Notes under the pieces: generated by a model
Database searches by the model: none
What the model was told of the DNA's origin: nothing
What the model saw: the letters and a program-made list of their open reading frames with translations, nothing else
Program-made: the position numbers and the translations under genes
Shown here: positions 1-7,716 of the stretch, one piece after another
How the letters are laid out: every line of letters begins with the position of its first letter
How positions within the stretch are numbered: the first letter of the stretch is position 1
Source: an uncultured Thermoleophilia bacterium
GTDB taxonomy: Bacteria; Actinomycetota; Thermoleophilia; Miltoncostaeales; Miltoncostaeaceae
NCBI GenBank assembly: GCA_938017905.1
Contig: CALIKX010000053.1
Span: 1-53,703, forward strand
Reading direction: 5' to 3'
DNA length: 53,703 bases

Positions 1-9
1 GCCCATCGC

Positions 10-426
10 GTGGCGGGCGCCGAGCGCGCCGAGGGGCACCAGCCCCGGGGCTGCCCCTCCTGCGGGTTCGGGTTCGTGTTCGAGTTGATGGACGACTACT
101 ACGCCGGTCCGCTGACAGCGCTCGTCTGCTGCGACCGCGACCGCCGGGTGCTGGTGGCCGGTCACGCCGCCACGACCGTCACGGGGTGGGCCGAGGGCGA
201 CCTGATCGGCCGCGAGGTTGCGGAAGCGCTCGGCCTGTCGTTTCCCGCGAGCGCTGACGACCCCATCGCGCGTGCCCTCGAATGGGGCGTGCGCGTGCTG
301 GAGGAGCCGTGCGCCTTCCGCCCCCTCGGGCTCGACGCGGACCGCGCGGCGGTCGCCGACATCTTCCCGGCGTACGATGACGACGGAGGGCTGCTGATCG
401 CCCTCACCCCCGCGACGAAGGGATAG
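10..426 (+). CDS. PAS-like domain protein with N-terminal zinc-knuckle motif
   Basis: Small soluble protein of 138 residues from the GTG at 10. The frame stays open to the window edge, so the gene may begin further upstream. A CPSCGFGF motif near residue 15 is followed by a segment (FELMDDYY, then VCCDRDRRVLVAG, TGWAEGDLIGREV) with the usual layout of a PAS sensor fold: a beta-strand start and a 'GYxxxELIG'-like helix. No kinase, cyclase or DNA-binding domain is attached, so it would be a stand-alone sensor or adaptor. The ligand cannot be told from sequence. It ends 2 bp before the aldo/keto reductase start, so the two are probably co-transcribed. Family level is reasonably sure; function is unknown. 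Confidence 0.6.
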   Translation: MAGAERAEGHQPRGCPSCGFGFVFELMDDYYAGPLTALVCCDRDRRVLVAGHAATTVTGWAEGDLIGREVAEALGLSFPASADDPIARALEWGVRVLEEPCAFRPLGLDADRAAVADIFPAYDDDGGLLIALTPATKG

Positions 427-428
427 CG

Positions 429-1430
429 ATGGAGACCCGGCGCCTCGGGAATTCGGACCTCGACCTCACCGTCATCGGCCTCGGCACATGGCAATTCGGC
501 GGCCGCTGGGGCGGTGCCGACGACGCCGACAGCGTGGCGGCGTGCCACGCGGCGCTGGATGCCGGGGTCAACTGGATCGACACCGCCGACATCTATGGCC
601 AGGGCCGCGCGGAGCGGGTGGTGGGACGCGTGGTGCGCGAGCGGCGCGAGGACGTGATCGTCGCGACCAAGGGGGGCGTGGCGTGGGAGGCCGGGCCGGG
701 CGGCCTGCGCATCTGGCGCGAGGCCTCGGGCGCATACCTGCGACAGGCGCTTGAGCGGTCGCTCACGGCGCTGGGCATGGACGGCGTTGACCTGTACCAG
801 GTGCACTGGCCCGTGGATGGCGTCCCTGCCGACGACACCTTCGCCGAGCTCGTCCGGATGCGCGACGAGGGCATGATCCGCTGGATCGGGGTGTCGAACT
901 ACCACCTGGCCGACCTCGAGGCCGCCGCTGCGGCGGCCCCCATCACGTCGTTCCAGGTGGGCTACCACGTGATGCGCCGGCAGGTGGAGGAGGCCGAGTT
1001 GCCGTGGTGCCGCGACCATGGCGTGGGCGTGCTGGCCTACGGACCACTGGCCCATGGGCTGCTGACGGGGCGGATGGATGAGTCCACCGTCTTCCCGGAG
1101 AACGACTGGCGTGCGCAGAGCGAGCTGTTCGCGGATGAGCACTTCGGCGAGCGCATCGCGGTGGTGCGGCGCCTGCAGGAGATCGCGGCGCAGTCGGGGC
1201 GCCCCGGCGGTGTGGCCGAACTGGCCGTGGCCTGGGTGCTGCGGCGCCCCGAGGTGACCGCGGCCATCGTGGGGGCGCGTGACGAGGCGCAGGCCCGCGG
1301 CGCGGCGGCGCTGGCCCGGGCGCCTCTGTCCGCGGACGAGGAGGCCGCCATCGACGCCGTGCTGGCCGAGTACCCGTCAGCGTCGCGCGAGTACGGCCAC
1401 GGCGAGCCGCCGCCGCGCGCGTCCGCCTAG
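429..1430 (+). CDS. Aldo/keto reductase
   Basis: NAD(P)H-dependent oxidoreductase of the aldo/keto reductase superfamily, 333 residues, TIM-barrel. The catalytic tetrad is visible: Asp and Tyr in DTADIYG, Lys in ATKGG, His in QVHWP. The C-terminal cofactor region (PEVTAAIVGARDEAQ) matches bacterial members that use small aldehydes or ketones. The ATG at 429 follows the upstream PAS-like gene by 2 bp. The stop lies in a CTAG tetranucleotide shared with the stop of the convergent DUF4234 gene. The physiological substrate cannot be inferred. Confidence 0.92.
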   Translation: METRRLGNSDLDLTVIGLGTWQFGGRWGGADDADSVAACHAALDAGVNWIDTADIYGQGRAERVVGRVVRERREDVIVATKGGVAWEAGPGGLRIWREASGAYLRQALERSLTALGMDGVDLYQVHWPVDGVPADDTFAELVRMRDEGMIRWIGVSNYHLADLEAAAAAAPITSFQVGYHVMRRQVEEAELPWCRDHGVGVLAYGPLAHGLLTGRMDESTVFPENDWRAQSELFADEHFGERIAVVRRLQEIAAQSGRPGGVAELAVAWVLRRPEVTAAIVGARDEAQARGAAALARAPLSADEEAAIDAVLAEYPSASREYGHGEPPPRASA

Positions 1431-1843
1431 GCCCGCTCGGCCCCCGCCAGATCGTAGGTGGCGTTCAGCGACGCCTGCAGGTACGGGTGGTTGAGCCCGT
1501 AGATGAATCCCAGCAGCACGGCGAGCGGCACGGATGTCACCTCGCCCGGGCGCCCGTCGAGTGCCATCACCCGCAGATCCCGGGCGCGCCGTGCCGTGGT
1601 GACCCATGTCCAGATGGCGGGGACGACCAGGATGCCGCCGGGGAAGAGCGCCAGCACGCTCATGCCGGGTGCGTTCCCGAACGGGGTCCCCATCGCCGCG
1701 GACACATCGCGCATCTCGCGGTTGATGTAGTACCAGTGGAACAGGCCGTAGATGCCGAGCGTCACCACCAGGAGGAGCCAGGTGATCACCGGCCCCCGCG
1801 TCCTCGCCCGCACCCCGCGCACCATGATGTCCGCCACCGCCAC
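1427..1843 (-). CDS. DUF4234-family membrane protein
   Basis: Small integral membrane protein of 138 residues from a GTG at 1843; an ATG seven codons in, at 1825, is an alternative start. Three or four hydrophobic segments are visible (about residues 18-40, 62-84, 105-122). The pattern of a first helix ending in LGIYGLFHWYYINREM, with an aromatic cluster before a basic loop, is typical of DUF4234. The function of that family is unknown. It converges on the aldo/keto reductase and their stop codons share CTAG at 1427-1430, so the mRNAs are antisense at their 3' ends. Confidence 0.75.
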   Translation of the reverse strand: MAVADIMVRGVRARTRGPVITWLLLVVTLGIYGLFHWYYINREMRDVSAAMGTPFGNAPGMSVLALFPGGILVVPAIWTWVTTARRARDLRVMALDGRPGEVTSVPLAVLLGFIYGLNHPYLQASLNATYDLAGAERA

Positions 1844-1887
1844 CGTTTGCCTCCCGTTCCCGTTGGCGGGGAGGGTGCCACACGCGG

Positions 1888-1893
1888 CATGAT
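1888..1893 (+). promoter_or_regulatory. -10-like hexamer for a leaderless start (CATGAT-N6-ATG)
   Basis: CATGAT lies 6 nt before the ATG at 1900, with no Shine-Dalgarno in between. The polysaccharide deacetylase at 23058 has the same CATGAT-N6-ATG layout on the other strand. Inferred to be the -10 box of a leaderless mRNA. Confidence 0.4.
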
Positions 1894-1899
1894 GGGGTC

Positions 1900-2793
1900 A
1901 TGAAGGTTGCGATCACCGGCGCGACGGGCCTGATCGGCCGGCACCTCGCCCGGCGCCTGCTGCAGCGCGGGGATCAGGTGGTGCCCCTCTCCCGCGCACA
2001 TGGCCAGGTGGAGGGGGTGCAGGCCGTCGCATGGGACCCGGTGTTCGATGACCTGCCCCGGGCGGCAACGGACGGGGTGGATGCGGTGGTCAACCTGGCC
2101 GGTGCATCCGTGGCCGACGGACGATGGACCCGCGAGCGCCGGAAGCTCATCCGCGACAGCCGCGTCATCACCACGACCCGCGTGGCAGAGGCCCTTGTCG
2201 GCGGCGCCGGCCCCGGGGTCCTGGTGAGCGGCAGCGCCACGGGGTACTACGGCAACCGCGGGGATGAGGTGCTCGACGAGGCCTCCGCCCCGGGCGACGA
2301 CTTCCTCGCCCGAACCGCCGTGGAATGGGAGGCCGCCGCCATGGCCGCCGCGACGGGTGGCGTGCGCGTGGCGGTGACGCGCACGGGGATGGTGTTCGCG
2401 TCCGACGGCGGGGTGATCCCCCGCCTTGCCAAGCTTGCCCGCGCCGGGCTGGCCGGGCCCATCGCCGGGGGCAGGCAATGGGTTCCCTGGGTGGACATCG
2501 ATGATGTAACGGGGATGATCCTGGCGGCGCTGGACGACGGCGCCTGGACCGGCCCGTTCAACAACGTGGCGCCCGAGCCAAGGCGGCAGGCGGACGTCGC
2601 GCGTGCCTTCGGGAAGGCAGTGGGCCGGCCCGCCGCCGTGCCCACGCCGGCGATGGCCATCCGGCTGACCATGGGCGAGGCCGCGGTGCTGGTGACCGAT
2701 GGCCAGCGCTGCCTGCCGCGCGCGGCCGAGGCGCGCGGCTACGCCTGGGAGCACCCGGCCATCGACGCCTCGCTGGCGGCCCGCATCCCCTAG
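1900..2793 (+). CDS. TIGR01777-family NAD-dependent epimerase-like protein
   Basis: Atypical short-chain dehydrogenase of 297 residues, the bacterial YfcH / human SDR39U1 type. The N-terminus has the Rossmann dinucleotide motif ITGATGLIGRHL. A conserved SGSATGYYGNRGDE segment follows near residue 115, and the DUF1731-like C-terminal domain is recognisable by PTPAMAIRLTMGEAA. The natural substrate of the family is not established; it is often linked to envelope or division phenotypes. A CATGAT hexamer 6 nt upstream and the absence of a ribosome binding site suggest a leaderless transcript. The stop codon interlocks through CTAG with that of the next convergent gene. Confidence 0.9.
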   Translation: MKVAITGATGLIGRHLARRLLQRGDQVVPLSRAHGQVEGVQAVAWDPVFDDLPRAATDGVDAVVNLAGASVADGRWTRERRKLIRDSRVITTTRVAEALVGGAGPGVLVSGSATGYYGNRGDEVLDEASAPGDDFLARTAVEWEAAAMAAATGGVRVAVTRTGMVFASDGGVIPRLAKLARAGLAGPIAGGRQWVPWVDIDDVTGMILAALDDGAWTGPFNNVAPEPRRQADVARAFGKAVGRPAAVPTPAMAIRLTMGEAAVLVTDGQRCLPRAAEARGYAWEHPAIDASLAARIP

Positions 2794-3062
2794 GGGTCGT
2801 CCCGCTCGATGCCCGACTGCTCGGGCATGAGGCGCGCGACGTCGGCCTGCAGCATCAGCCACGTCTCGCGCAGGTGCGTGGTGAGCACCTGGTACCGGCC
2901 CCCGGGCAGCCCCGAGACGACCCGGTACAGCTCATCGGCCCCCTGCTCGTCGGCCTCGAACACCATCTGGCGGTACTGGGCGATGAGGTCCGCCAGATCG
3001 CGGTGGTGGTCCTGCTGCACCTGGAGCAACTGGTCGATGCGGGCGAGCGCCTCGTCGGACAT
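2790..3062 (-). CDS. Hypothetical small soluble helical protein
   Basis: Protein of 90 residues, ATG at 3062, predicted almost entirely alpha-helical (for example DEALARIDQLLQVQQDHHRD and THLRETWLMLQADVARLMPE) with no membrane segment or cysteine. I do not recognise the family. It converges on the TIGR01777 epimerase with stops overlapping in CTAG at 2790-2793, and its 5' end lies 46 bp from tRNA-Ala on the other strand. High charge and regular heptad-like spacing suggest a small helical-bundle or coiled-coil protein. Coding is supported by codon-position GC bias and the clean fit between neighbours. Confidence 0.6.
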   Translation of the reverse strand: MSDEALARIDQLLQVQQDHHRDLADLIAQYRQMVFEADEQGADELYRVVSGLPGGRYQVLTTHLRETWLMLQADVARLMPEQSGIERDDP

Positions 3063-3108
3063 GGGTGCACGATACGCGCGCGGGCGGTGGTACCGTCCCG
3101 GGCGCCCC

Positions 3109-3181
3109 GGGGGATTAGCTCAGCTGGGAGAGCGCCTGCTTTGCAAGCAGGAGGTCACCGGTTCGATCCCGGTATCCTCCA
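3109..3181 (+). tRNA. tRNA-Ala (anticodon TGC)
   Basis: Full cloverleaf of 73 nt. Acceptor arms GGGGGAT and ATCCTCC pair with one G-U. The D stem begins at GCTC. The anticodon stem CCTGC/GCAGG encloses loop TTTGCAA with anticodon TGC at 3142-3144, and the T arm is ACCGG-TTCGATC-CCGGT. The discriminator is A at 3181 and CCA is not encoded. TACCGT at 3091-3096 could be the -10 box. Confidence 0.97.
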
Positions 3182-3194
3182 TCCGGTCCGTCGC

Positions 3195-3200
3195 TAGCCT
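3195..3200 (+). promoter_or_regulatory. -10-like TAGCCT 6 nt before the SRPBCC start
   Basis: TAGCCT-GTCCGC-ATG, with no ribosome binding site. The gene at 45520 on the minus strand has TAGCCT followed by GTCCGGG and ATG, nearly the same element. Inferred leaderless promoter, located just after tRNA-Ala. Confidence 0.4.
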
Positions 3201-3206
3201 GTCCGC

Positions 3207-3611
3207 ATGGCCAACGACTTCGAAGTCGGCATCGACGTGGACGTCCCGCCGTCCCGTGCCTGGCAGCTCGCGGGTGATCCGGTTGCGATCGCCGACTGGT
3301 TCGGGCCCGTCGCCCGCGTGGAGATGGATGGCGACCGGCGCATCGCCACCATGGGCAATGGCGCGGTGCTCGTGGAGCGCATCGTGGACCGCGACGACGC
3401 GGCGATGACGTACTCATACGAGGTACTCGAGGGAATCCCGGGGTTGACGAGCCACCGGGCCACCATCCGGGTGCTGGAGGCGCCCGGGGGCAGTCGCGTC
3501 CTCTGGCGGCAGGTCGCCACCTCGGACGTGGAGGGGTATGACATCGAGGCCCGCCTGGCGGGTGTCATGTCCGCGGGCCTTGCCGACCTCAAGGCCGTCC
3601 TCGAGGGCTGA
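3207..3611 (+). CDS. SRPBCC-family (START-like) protein
   Basis: Protein of 134 residues with the helix-grip fold signature of the polyketide cyclase/dehydrase-like SRPBCC superfamily. The N-terminal beta-strand EVGIDVDVPPSRAWQL with the PPSRAWQLAGDP helix, a central hydrophobic strand run (VLVERIVDRDDAAMTYSYEV), and a C-terminal amphipathic helix (ARLAGVMSAGLADLKAVLEG) would close the ligand cavity. Such proteins bind hydrophobic small molecules; the ligand is unknown. The start is fixed by the ATG at 3207, 6 nt after a TAGCCT box. The HAD gene follows immediately and may be translationally coupled. Confidence 0.8.
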   Translation: MANDFEVGIDVDVPPSRAWQLAGDPVAIADWFGPVARVEMDGDRRIATMGNGAVLVERIVDRDDAAMTYSYEVLEGIPGLTSHRATIRVLEAPGGSRVLWRQVATSDVEGYDIEARLAGVMSAGLADLKAVLEG

Positions 3612-4281
3612 GGTCCTCGTCCTCCTCGACATCGACGGGACGCTCCTGCATGGGCGACCCGAGGCCCACGGCCGCGCCATGGCCGAGGCGATGGCGCACG
3701 AGTGGGGCGTGCAGGTGACGGCGGACGACATCTGGGCCATCGATCCCGCGGGCCGGACCGATCGCGCCATTGCGCGCCTGGTGCTGCGCGGCAAGGGGCT
3801 CGAGGGGGAGGCCGTCGATCGGGGAATGCCATCGTGGATGGAGCAGGCGTCAGCGCGGCATGCGCGCCTGATGGCCGACTTCCCGGCTCCGGTGGCCGCC
3901 CCGGACGCCGATGACGTCGCCGTGGCGCTCGCCCACCGCGGCGTCGAGCTCGCATTGGTCACGGGCAACCTCGAGCCCATCGGGCGCGCGAAGGTGGCTG
4001 CCGCCGGGCTCGGACATCACTTCGGCCCCGGTGGCGGCTTCGGCGGTGATTCCGAGGAGCGCGCCGACCTGGTGCGCGTGGCGCGCACGCGCGCTGCGGC
4101 CGAACATGCCGATGCGGATGTCGTGGTGGTGGGGGACACGCCGCGTGACATCGCGGCGGCACGCGCGGCGGGCGTACGCGTGCTTGCGGTGACCACCGGG
4201 GCCCACGATGCCCACGCCCTGCGCGGGGCGGATCAGGTGGTGCCGGACCTCGCGACCGCTGCGGAGATCCTTCTGGCCTGA
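3580..4281 (+). CDS. HAD-family hydrolase (phosphoglycolate phosphatase-like)
   Basis: Haloacid dehalogenase-type phosphatase of about 225-233 residues. Motif I LLDIDGTLL carries the nucleophile Asp and the acid/base Asp; motif II is ALVTGN; a Lys follows in IGRAKVAAAGL; motif III/IV is VVVGDTPRDIAAA. The cap is the four-helix C1 type, as in Gph. The start is uncertain. The TTG at 3580, used here, overlaps the SRPBCC gene by 32 bp and has no ribosome binding site. Other choices are a GTG at 3562, or a non-canonical GTC at 3613 that has GAGGG 5 nt upstream and would give the N-terminus typical of the family. A hairpin at 4295 follows the stop. Confidence 0.85.
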   Translation: MPTSRPSSRAEVLVLLDIDGTLLHGRPEAHGRAMAEAMAHEWGVQVTADDIWAIDPAGRTDRAIARLVLRGKGLEGEAVDRGMPSWMEQASARHARLMADFPAPVAAPDADDVAVALAHRGVELALVTGNLEPIGRAKVAAAGLGHHFGPGGGFGGDSEERADLVRVARTRAAAEHADADVVVVGDTPRDIAAARAAGVRVLAVTTGAHDAHALRGADQVVPDLATAAEILLA

Positions 4282-4294
4282 GGGCGAACGCCCG

Positions 4295-4316
4295 GCGCGG
4301 GGTTTCATCCCCGCGC
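4295..4316 (+). terminator. GC-rich hairpin after the HAD gene
   Basis: GCGCGGGG and CCCCGCGC form a perfect 8-bp stem with loop TTTCAT. It lies 13 bp after the HAD stop and before amt. No U tract follows. A smaller hairpin (GGGCG-AA-CGCCC) sits at 4282-4293. Confidence 0.45.
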
Positions 4317-4403
4317 ACAAGGAGTCGCGCGCGGCGCCTTCATAGCCTCGGAGGCGCAATGGGGGGCAACCACCTCCCCGTCCTCTACCAAGGAGTCTCA
4401 TCC

Positions 4404-5822
4404 ATGCGTCTCAGGTCCCTATGGACCGTCGCGGCGGCCGGCGTGCTGCTGCTCGGCGTCCCAGGCCTGGCGGCTGCGCAGGACGGGAGCCTCGTCGAGA
4501 CCGACATCGCGCTCAACACGCTGTGGGTCGTACTCGGCGGCGTCCTCGTCCTCTTCATGCAGGCCGGCTTCCTGCTCCTGGAGACCGGCCTCTCCCGCAT
4601 GAAGAACGCGGGAGCGGTTGCAGGCAAAGTCATCATGAACCTCGCCATTGCGTTCCTGATGTTCTGGGCGACAGGTTTTGCACTCGGATTCGGCGAGGGC
4701 AACAACTTCCTCGGCTCGGCCGGGTGGTTCCTCGACCTCGGCGGGATTGACTACGGCGCGGGCGGGGGAACGGAGGCGTTCTTCTTCTTCCAGGCCGTGT
4801 TCGCCGCGGTGTCGCTGGCGATCGTCTACGGCACGATGCTCGACCGCACGAAGTTCGCGGCGTACATCGTGTTCGGCATCGTCTACATCGGCGTCATCTA
4901 CCCGATCGTCGCGCACTGGACGTGGGGCGGCGGCTGGCTTGCGCAGGACGGGTTCCTGGACTTCGCCGGTTCGTCGATCGTCCACCTCCAGGGTGCACTC
5001 GCTGCCCTCACCGGCACGCTGGTGCTCGGACCGCGCCTCCTGAAGTTCAGGAACGGCAAGGCACAGCCCATCCCGGGTCACTCGATCCCGCTGTTCATGC
5101 TCGGCGTGATCATCCTGTGGGTCGGCTGGATGGGCTTCAACGGCGCATCCACCCTGGCGGCAGTCGGCCAGAACTTCGCCGACGTGATCGTCAACACCAA
5201 CCTGGCTGCAGCCGGGGGCGTCATCGGCGCATCGATCGGATCGCTGATCATGTTCCGCACGCTCGACGTGTCGCAGATGGGCAACGGCGCGATCGCTGCA
5301 CTCGTCGGCATCACCGCGGGTTGCGCGTTCGTGGACCCATGGGCAGCGGTTGTCATCGGCTTCATCGCCGGGCTCATCGCACCGCCCATCGTCGTCCTGC
5401 TCGACAAGATGAAGATCGACGACCCGATCGGCGCGATTCCCGTGCACGGCATCGCCGGAATCTGGGGCACTCTCGCCATCGGCTTGTTCGCGCCGGCGGC
5501 GCGGACGGTGGACGCCGATCTGGGCGTGAGCGCCGGCCTGTTCTACGGCGGCGGCGGCGAGCAGCTGTGGGTGCAGTTCTACGGCATCGCGGCGACCATC
5601 GCGTTCACCGGTGTCCTCACGCTCATCCTGTGGCTCGTGATCAAGTGGACCGTCGGCCTTCGCGTCAGCGAGGACCAGGAGATGGCGGGCCTCGACATCT
5701 CGGAGCACGGGATGTACGGGTACCCCGAGCAGTTCATCGAGGTTCCGGGCGCATTCCCGGAGTCGACCCGTCACAGCGCGGGCATGGCATCCCTTGCCAG
5801 GCCCTCGACAATGTCCGACTAG
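4404..5822 (+). CDS. amt: Ammonium transporter AmtB
   Basis: Amt/Mep/Rh family ammonium channel of 472 residues in the cytoplasmic membrane. The start is the ATG at 4404, preceded by AAGGAG, and gives a clean signal peptide ending AAAQDG. Eleven hydrophobic helices follow. Family hallmarks are ETGLSRMKNAGAV near residue 60, the first pore histidine in SIVHLQGALAAL and the second in AIPVHGIAGIWGTL, plus WVGWMGFNGAS. The cytoplasmic C-terminal tail is long and contains VSEDQEMAGLDISEHGMYGYPE, the segment that couples to PII proteins. glnK follows 12 bp downstream after AGGAGG, the classic amt-glnK arrangement in which PII binds and blocks the channel when nitrogen is ample. Confidence 0.97.
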   Translation: MRLRSLWTVAAAGVLLLGVPGLAAAQDGSLVETDIALNTLWVVLGGVLVLFMQAGFLLLETGLSRMKNAGAVAGKVIMNLAIAFLMFWATGFALGFGEGNNFLGSAGWFLDLGGIDYGAGGGTEAFFFFQAVFAAVSLAIVYGTMLDRTKFAAYIVFGIVYIGVIYPIVAHWTWGGGWLAQDGFLDFAGSSIVHLQGALAALTGTLVLGPRLLKFRNGKAQPIPGHSIPLFMLGVIILWVGWMGFNGASTLAAVGQNFADVIVNTNLAAAGGVIGASIGSLIMFRTLDVSQMGNGAIAALVGITAGCAFVDPWAAVVIGFIAGLIAPPIVVLLDKMKIDDPIGAIPVHGIAGIWGTLAIGLFAPAARTVDADLGVSAGLFYGGGGEQLWVQFYGIAATIAFTGVLTLILWLVIKWTVGLRVSEDQEMAGLDISEHGMYGYPEQFIEVPGAFPESTRHSAGMASLARPSTMSD

Positions 5823-5834
5823 GAGGATCCGAAC

Positions 5835-6197
5835 GTGAAGAAGATCGAGGCGTTCATCCGCCACGAATCGTTCGATGCGATCCGCGCCAAGCTGGCGGAC
5901 ATGGGGCTTCCCTCCATGTCGATCAGCGAGGTGAAGGGGTCCGGTCGCCAGGGTGGCTACACCGAGAGCTACCGGGGTGCCAAGACCACCATCTTCATGC
6001 GTCCCAAGCTGAAGCTGGAGATGGTGGTGGACGACGCCGACCTGGATCGCGCAGTGGATGTCATCCTCGAGCTCGCCCACACGGGCGAGCCCGGGGACGG
6101 CAAGATCTTCATCATCCCGGTGGAGGACGCCGTGCGCGTCCGCACCGGCGAGCGCGGAGACATCGTGCTCGCCTCCCATCCGGATGACGGGCCGTAG
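5835..6197 (+). CDS. glnK: P-II family nitrogen regulatory protein lacking Tyr51
   Basis: Trimeric PII signal protein of 120 residues, GTG start at 5835 with AGGAGG 9 nt upstream. The N-terminal strand (MKKIEAFIRHES), the T-loop (GSGRQGGYTESYRGAKTT, about residues 35-52), the Lys58-containing RPKLKLE and the C-terminal signature TGEPGDGKIFIIPVEDAVRVRTGE are intact, so ATP/ADP and 2-oxoglutarate binding should be kept. Tyr46 is present, but position 51, the tyrosine that is uridylylated in proteobacteria and adenylylated in actinobacteria, is Thr. The next residues (TTIFMRPK) also differ from the usual YxVDFxPK. It probably controls the adjacent Amt without covalent modification. Confidence 0.95.
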   Translation: MKKIEAFIRHESFDAIRAKLADMGLPSMSISEVKGSGRQGGYTESYRGAKTTIFMRPKLKLEMVVDDADLDRAVDVILELAHTGEPGDGKIFIIPVEDAVRVRTGERGDIVLASHPDDGP

Positions 6198-6201
6198 GGC
6201 G

Positions 6202-7716
6202 CTAGCCCGCGGTCACAGGTGAAGCATCCGGGGAGCCCCCGTCCGAATCGGGCGGGGGCTCCCCGTCGTTCCGGGCGGGTGCCTCGGCCGGCAGCAGGAG
6301 CGTGAAGCACGCGCCGCCCGCCGCGGCGTCGGACACGCCCAGGTCGCCGCCCAGCGTGCGTGCGAGCTGCCGCGCGATCGCGAGGCCGAGTCCGGACCCC
6401 ACGTGCCCGTCCGGGGCCTCTAATGACCGGAAGGGCTCGAACACCGCCTCGCGCATGGCCGGCTCGATACCCGGACCCGTGTCGCGCACCTCGGCGATGA
6501 TGCCCCCGCCGGGGCGCTCCCGGGCGCTCACCGCCACGGTGCCGCCGGGGGGTGTCCAGCGGATGGCGTTCCCGAGCAGGTTGCCGATGATCTGCTGGAC
6601 CCGGTCGGGGTCGGTCACGACCACGGGCAGGTCGCCGAGATCGGTGACGAGCGCGATGCCCTCGGCCTCGGCGGTGGATGACATCGCATCGGCCGCGGCG
6701 CGCAGGGGTTCGGTGCCCTCCACGCGGGTCAGGTTCATGCGGAAGCGGTCGGCGTCCAGGCGGGCCAGGTCGAGCAGGTCGGTCACGAGCCCCTCGAGCC
6801 GGTTCGCCTCGGAGGCGATGGCGCCGAGGGACCGGGGAACGGCGTCATCGGGCACAACCCCGTCGGCGAGCGCGAGGGCGTGTCCCCGGATCGCCGTGAG
6901 GGGCGTGCGGAGGTCATGGGTGACGCGCATGAGGAACTCACGTGCGACGCGATCGCGCCGGGCCAGTTGACGCACCATGGCATTGAACGACCGGGCGACG
7001 GCGTCGAGTTCCTCGGCGCCGCCCTCGTGCACCTCTGCGGCGAGGTCACCCTCGGCCACGCGCCGCGCCGCCTGCTCCAGATCACGCAGGGGTCGTGTGG
7101 CACGGCGCGTGATCCACAGCACCAGCGCGACCGCCACGAGCAGGCCGAGTGCCACCGCGAGGAGGACGGACCCGAGCACATCGCCCCACGAGGCACTGAC
7201 CTCCGCCTGCGGGCGCGTCAGCACCACCGCGCCCAGGTAGCGATTGCTCACGATGACGGGCGCTGCCGCAGCGAAGGTGGGGGTGGTGGCGCCGGGCGGT
7301 GTGAATGCGAACTCCTGCGATCCCTCGCGTACGAGGACCGTGGGGTCGATGTCGCGCCCGACGGTTCCGGGGAGGCCTCCAGTGGGATCATCCGCACCCG
7401 GGGTGAGGGCGAGCCCTACGTAATAGAGGCGCGTGCCGGGCCCGGCGAGCTCCTCGAGGTTGCCGATGGGCTCGCGTGTGGAGAACGCCGCTCCGGTGGA
7501 CAGCGCGGTCGCCGCTCTCTCGGAGACCAGCCCCGCAACGGCACGGGACTGGCGGTCCAGCTCGCCGCGTGCCTGGTCGGTCGCCTCGCCGCGGATCAGT
7601 GACACCGCGATGGCGGCGAACAGCACGGCGGCCACCACGAGCCCCGCCATCGCGCCCAGCGCGATCCGGCCCGACAGGCTGGCCCACGGCCGCCGGCGGG
7701 CCGGCGGCACGTTCAC
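6202..7716 (-). CDS. Sensor histidine kinase
   Basis: Membrane sensor kinase of 504 residues. TM1 is about residues 17-40, an extracytoplasmic domain spans about 41-178, and TM2 about 180-202. HAMP (about 203-255) ends in ARSFNAMVRQLARRD. HisKA carries the phosphorylated His267 in MRVTHDLRTP, and the HATPase_c domain shows N (QIIGNLLGNAIRW), G1 (EVRDTGPGIEP) and G2 (GSGLGLAIARQLA) boxes. The ATG at 7716 overlaps the response regulator stop by 4 bp (ATGA), so translation is coupled. The signal sensed is unknown. The tail after residue 475 is low-complexity (PPPDSDGG) and its DNA doubles as a hairpin for the convergent amt-glnK operon. Confidence 0.95.
   Translation of the reverse strand: MNVPPARRRPWASLSGRIALGAMAGLVVAAVLFAAIAVSLIRGEATDQARGELDRQSRAVAGLVSERAATALSTGAAFSTREPIGNLEELAGPGTRLYYVGLALTPGADDPTGGLPGTVGRDIDPTVLVREGSQEFAFTPPGATTPTFAAAAPVIVSNRYLGAVVLTRPQAEVSASWGDVLGSVLLAVALGLLVAVALVLWITRRATRPLRDLEQAARRVAEGDLAAEVHEGGAEELDAVARSFNAMVRQLARRDRVAREFLMRVTHDLRTPLTAIRGHALALADGVVPDDAVPRSLGAIASEANRLEGLVTDLLDLARLDADRFRMNLTRVEGTEPLRAAADAMSSTAEAEGIALVTDLGDLPVVVTDPDRVQQIIGNLLGNAIRWTPPGGTVAVSARERPGGGIIAEVRDTGPGIEPAMREAVFEPFRSLEAPDGHVGSGLGLAIARQLARTLGGDLGVSDAAAGGACFTLLLPAEAPARNDGEPPPDSDGGSPDASPVTAG
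6229..6265 (+). terminator. Strong hairpin after glnK, inside the end of the convergent kinase gene
   Basis: GGGGAGCCCCCG (6230-6241) pairs perfectly with CGGGGGCTCCCC (6253-6264) around an 11-nt loop, about 32 bp after the glnK stop. It falls within the last codons of the histidine kinase on the other strand, where it encodes the Pro/Asp/Gly-rich tail. A short T-containing stretch (TCGTT) follows. It probably terminates amt-glnK. Confidence 0.5.

Noticed and set aside
162-1142. Long open frame opposite the aldo/keto reductase
   Set aside because: Low-complexity His/Arg/Ala product with no motif. Such antisense frames stay open because of high third-position GC. The plus-strand gene has full catalytic motifs.
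4419-6179. 586-codon open frame opposite amt and glnK
   Set aside because: Mirror of two secure genes; the product is His/Asp/Glu/Arg-rich without domains.
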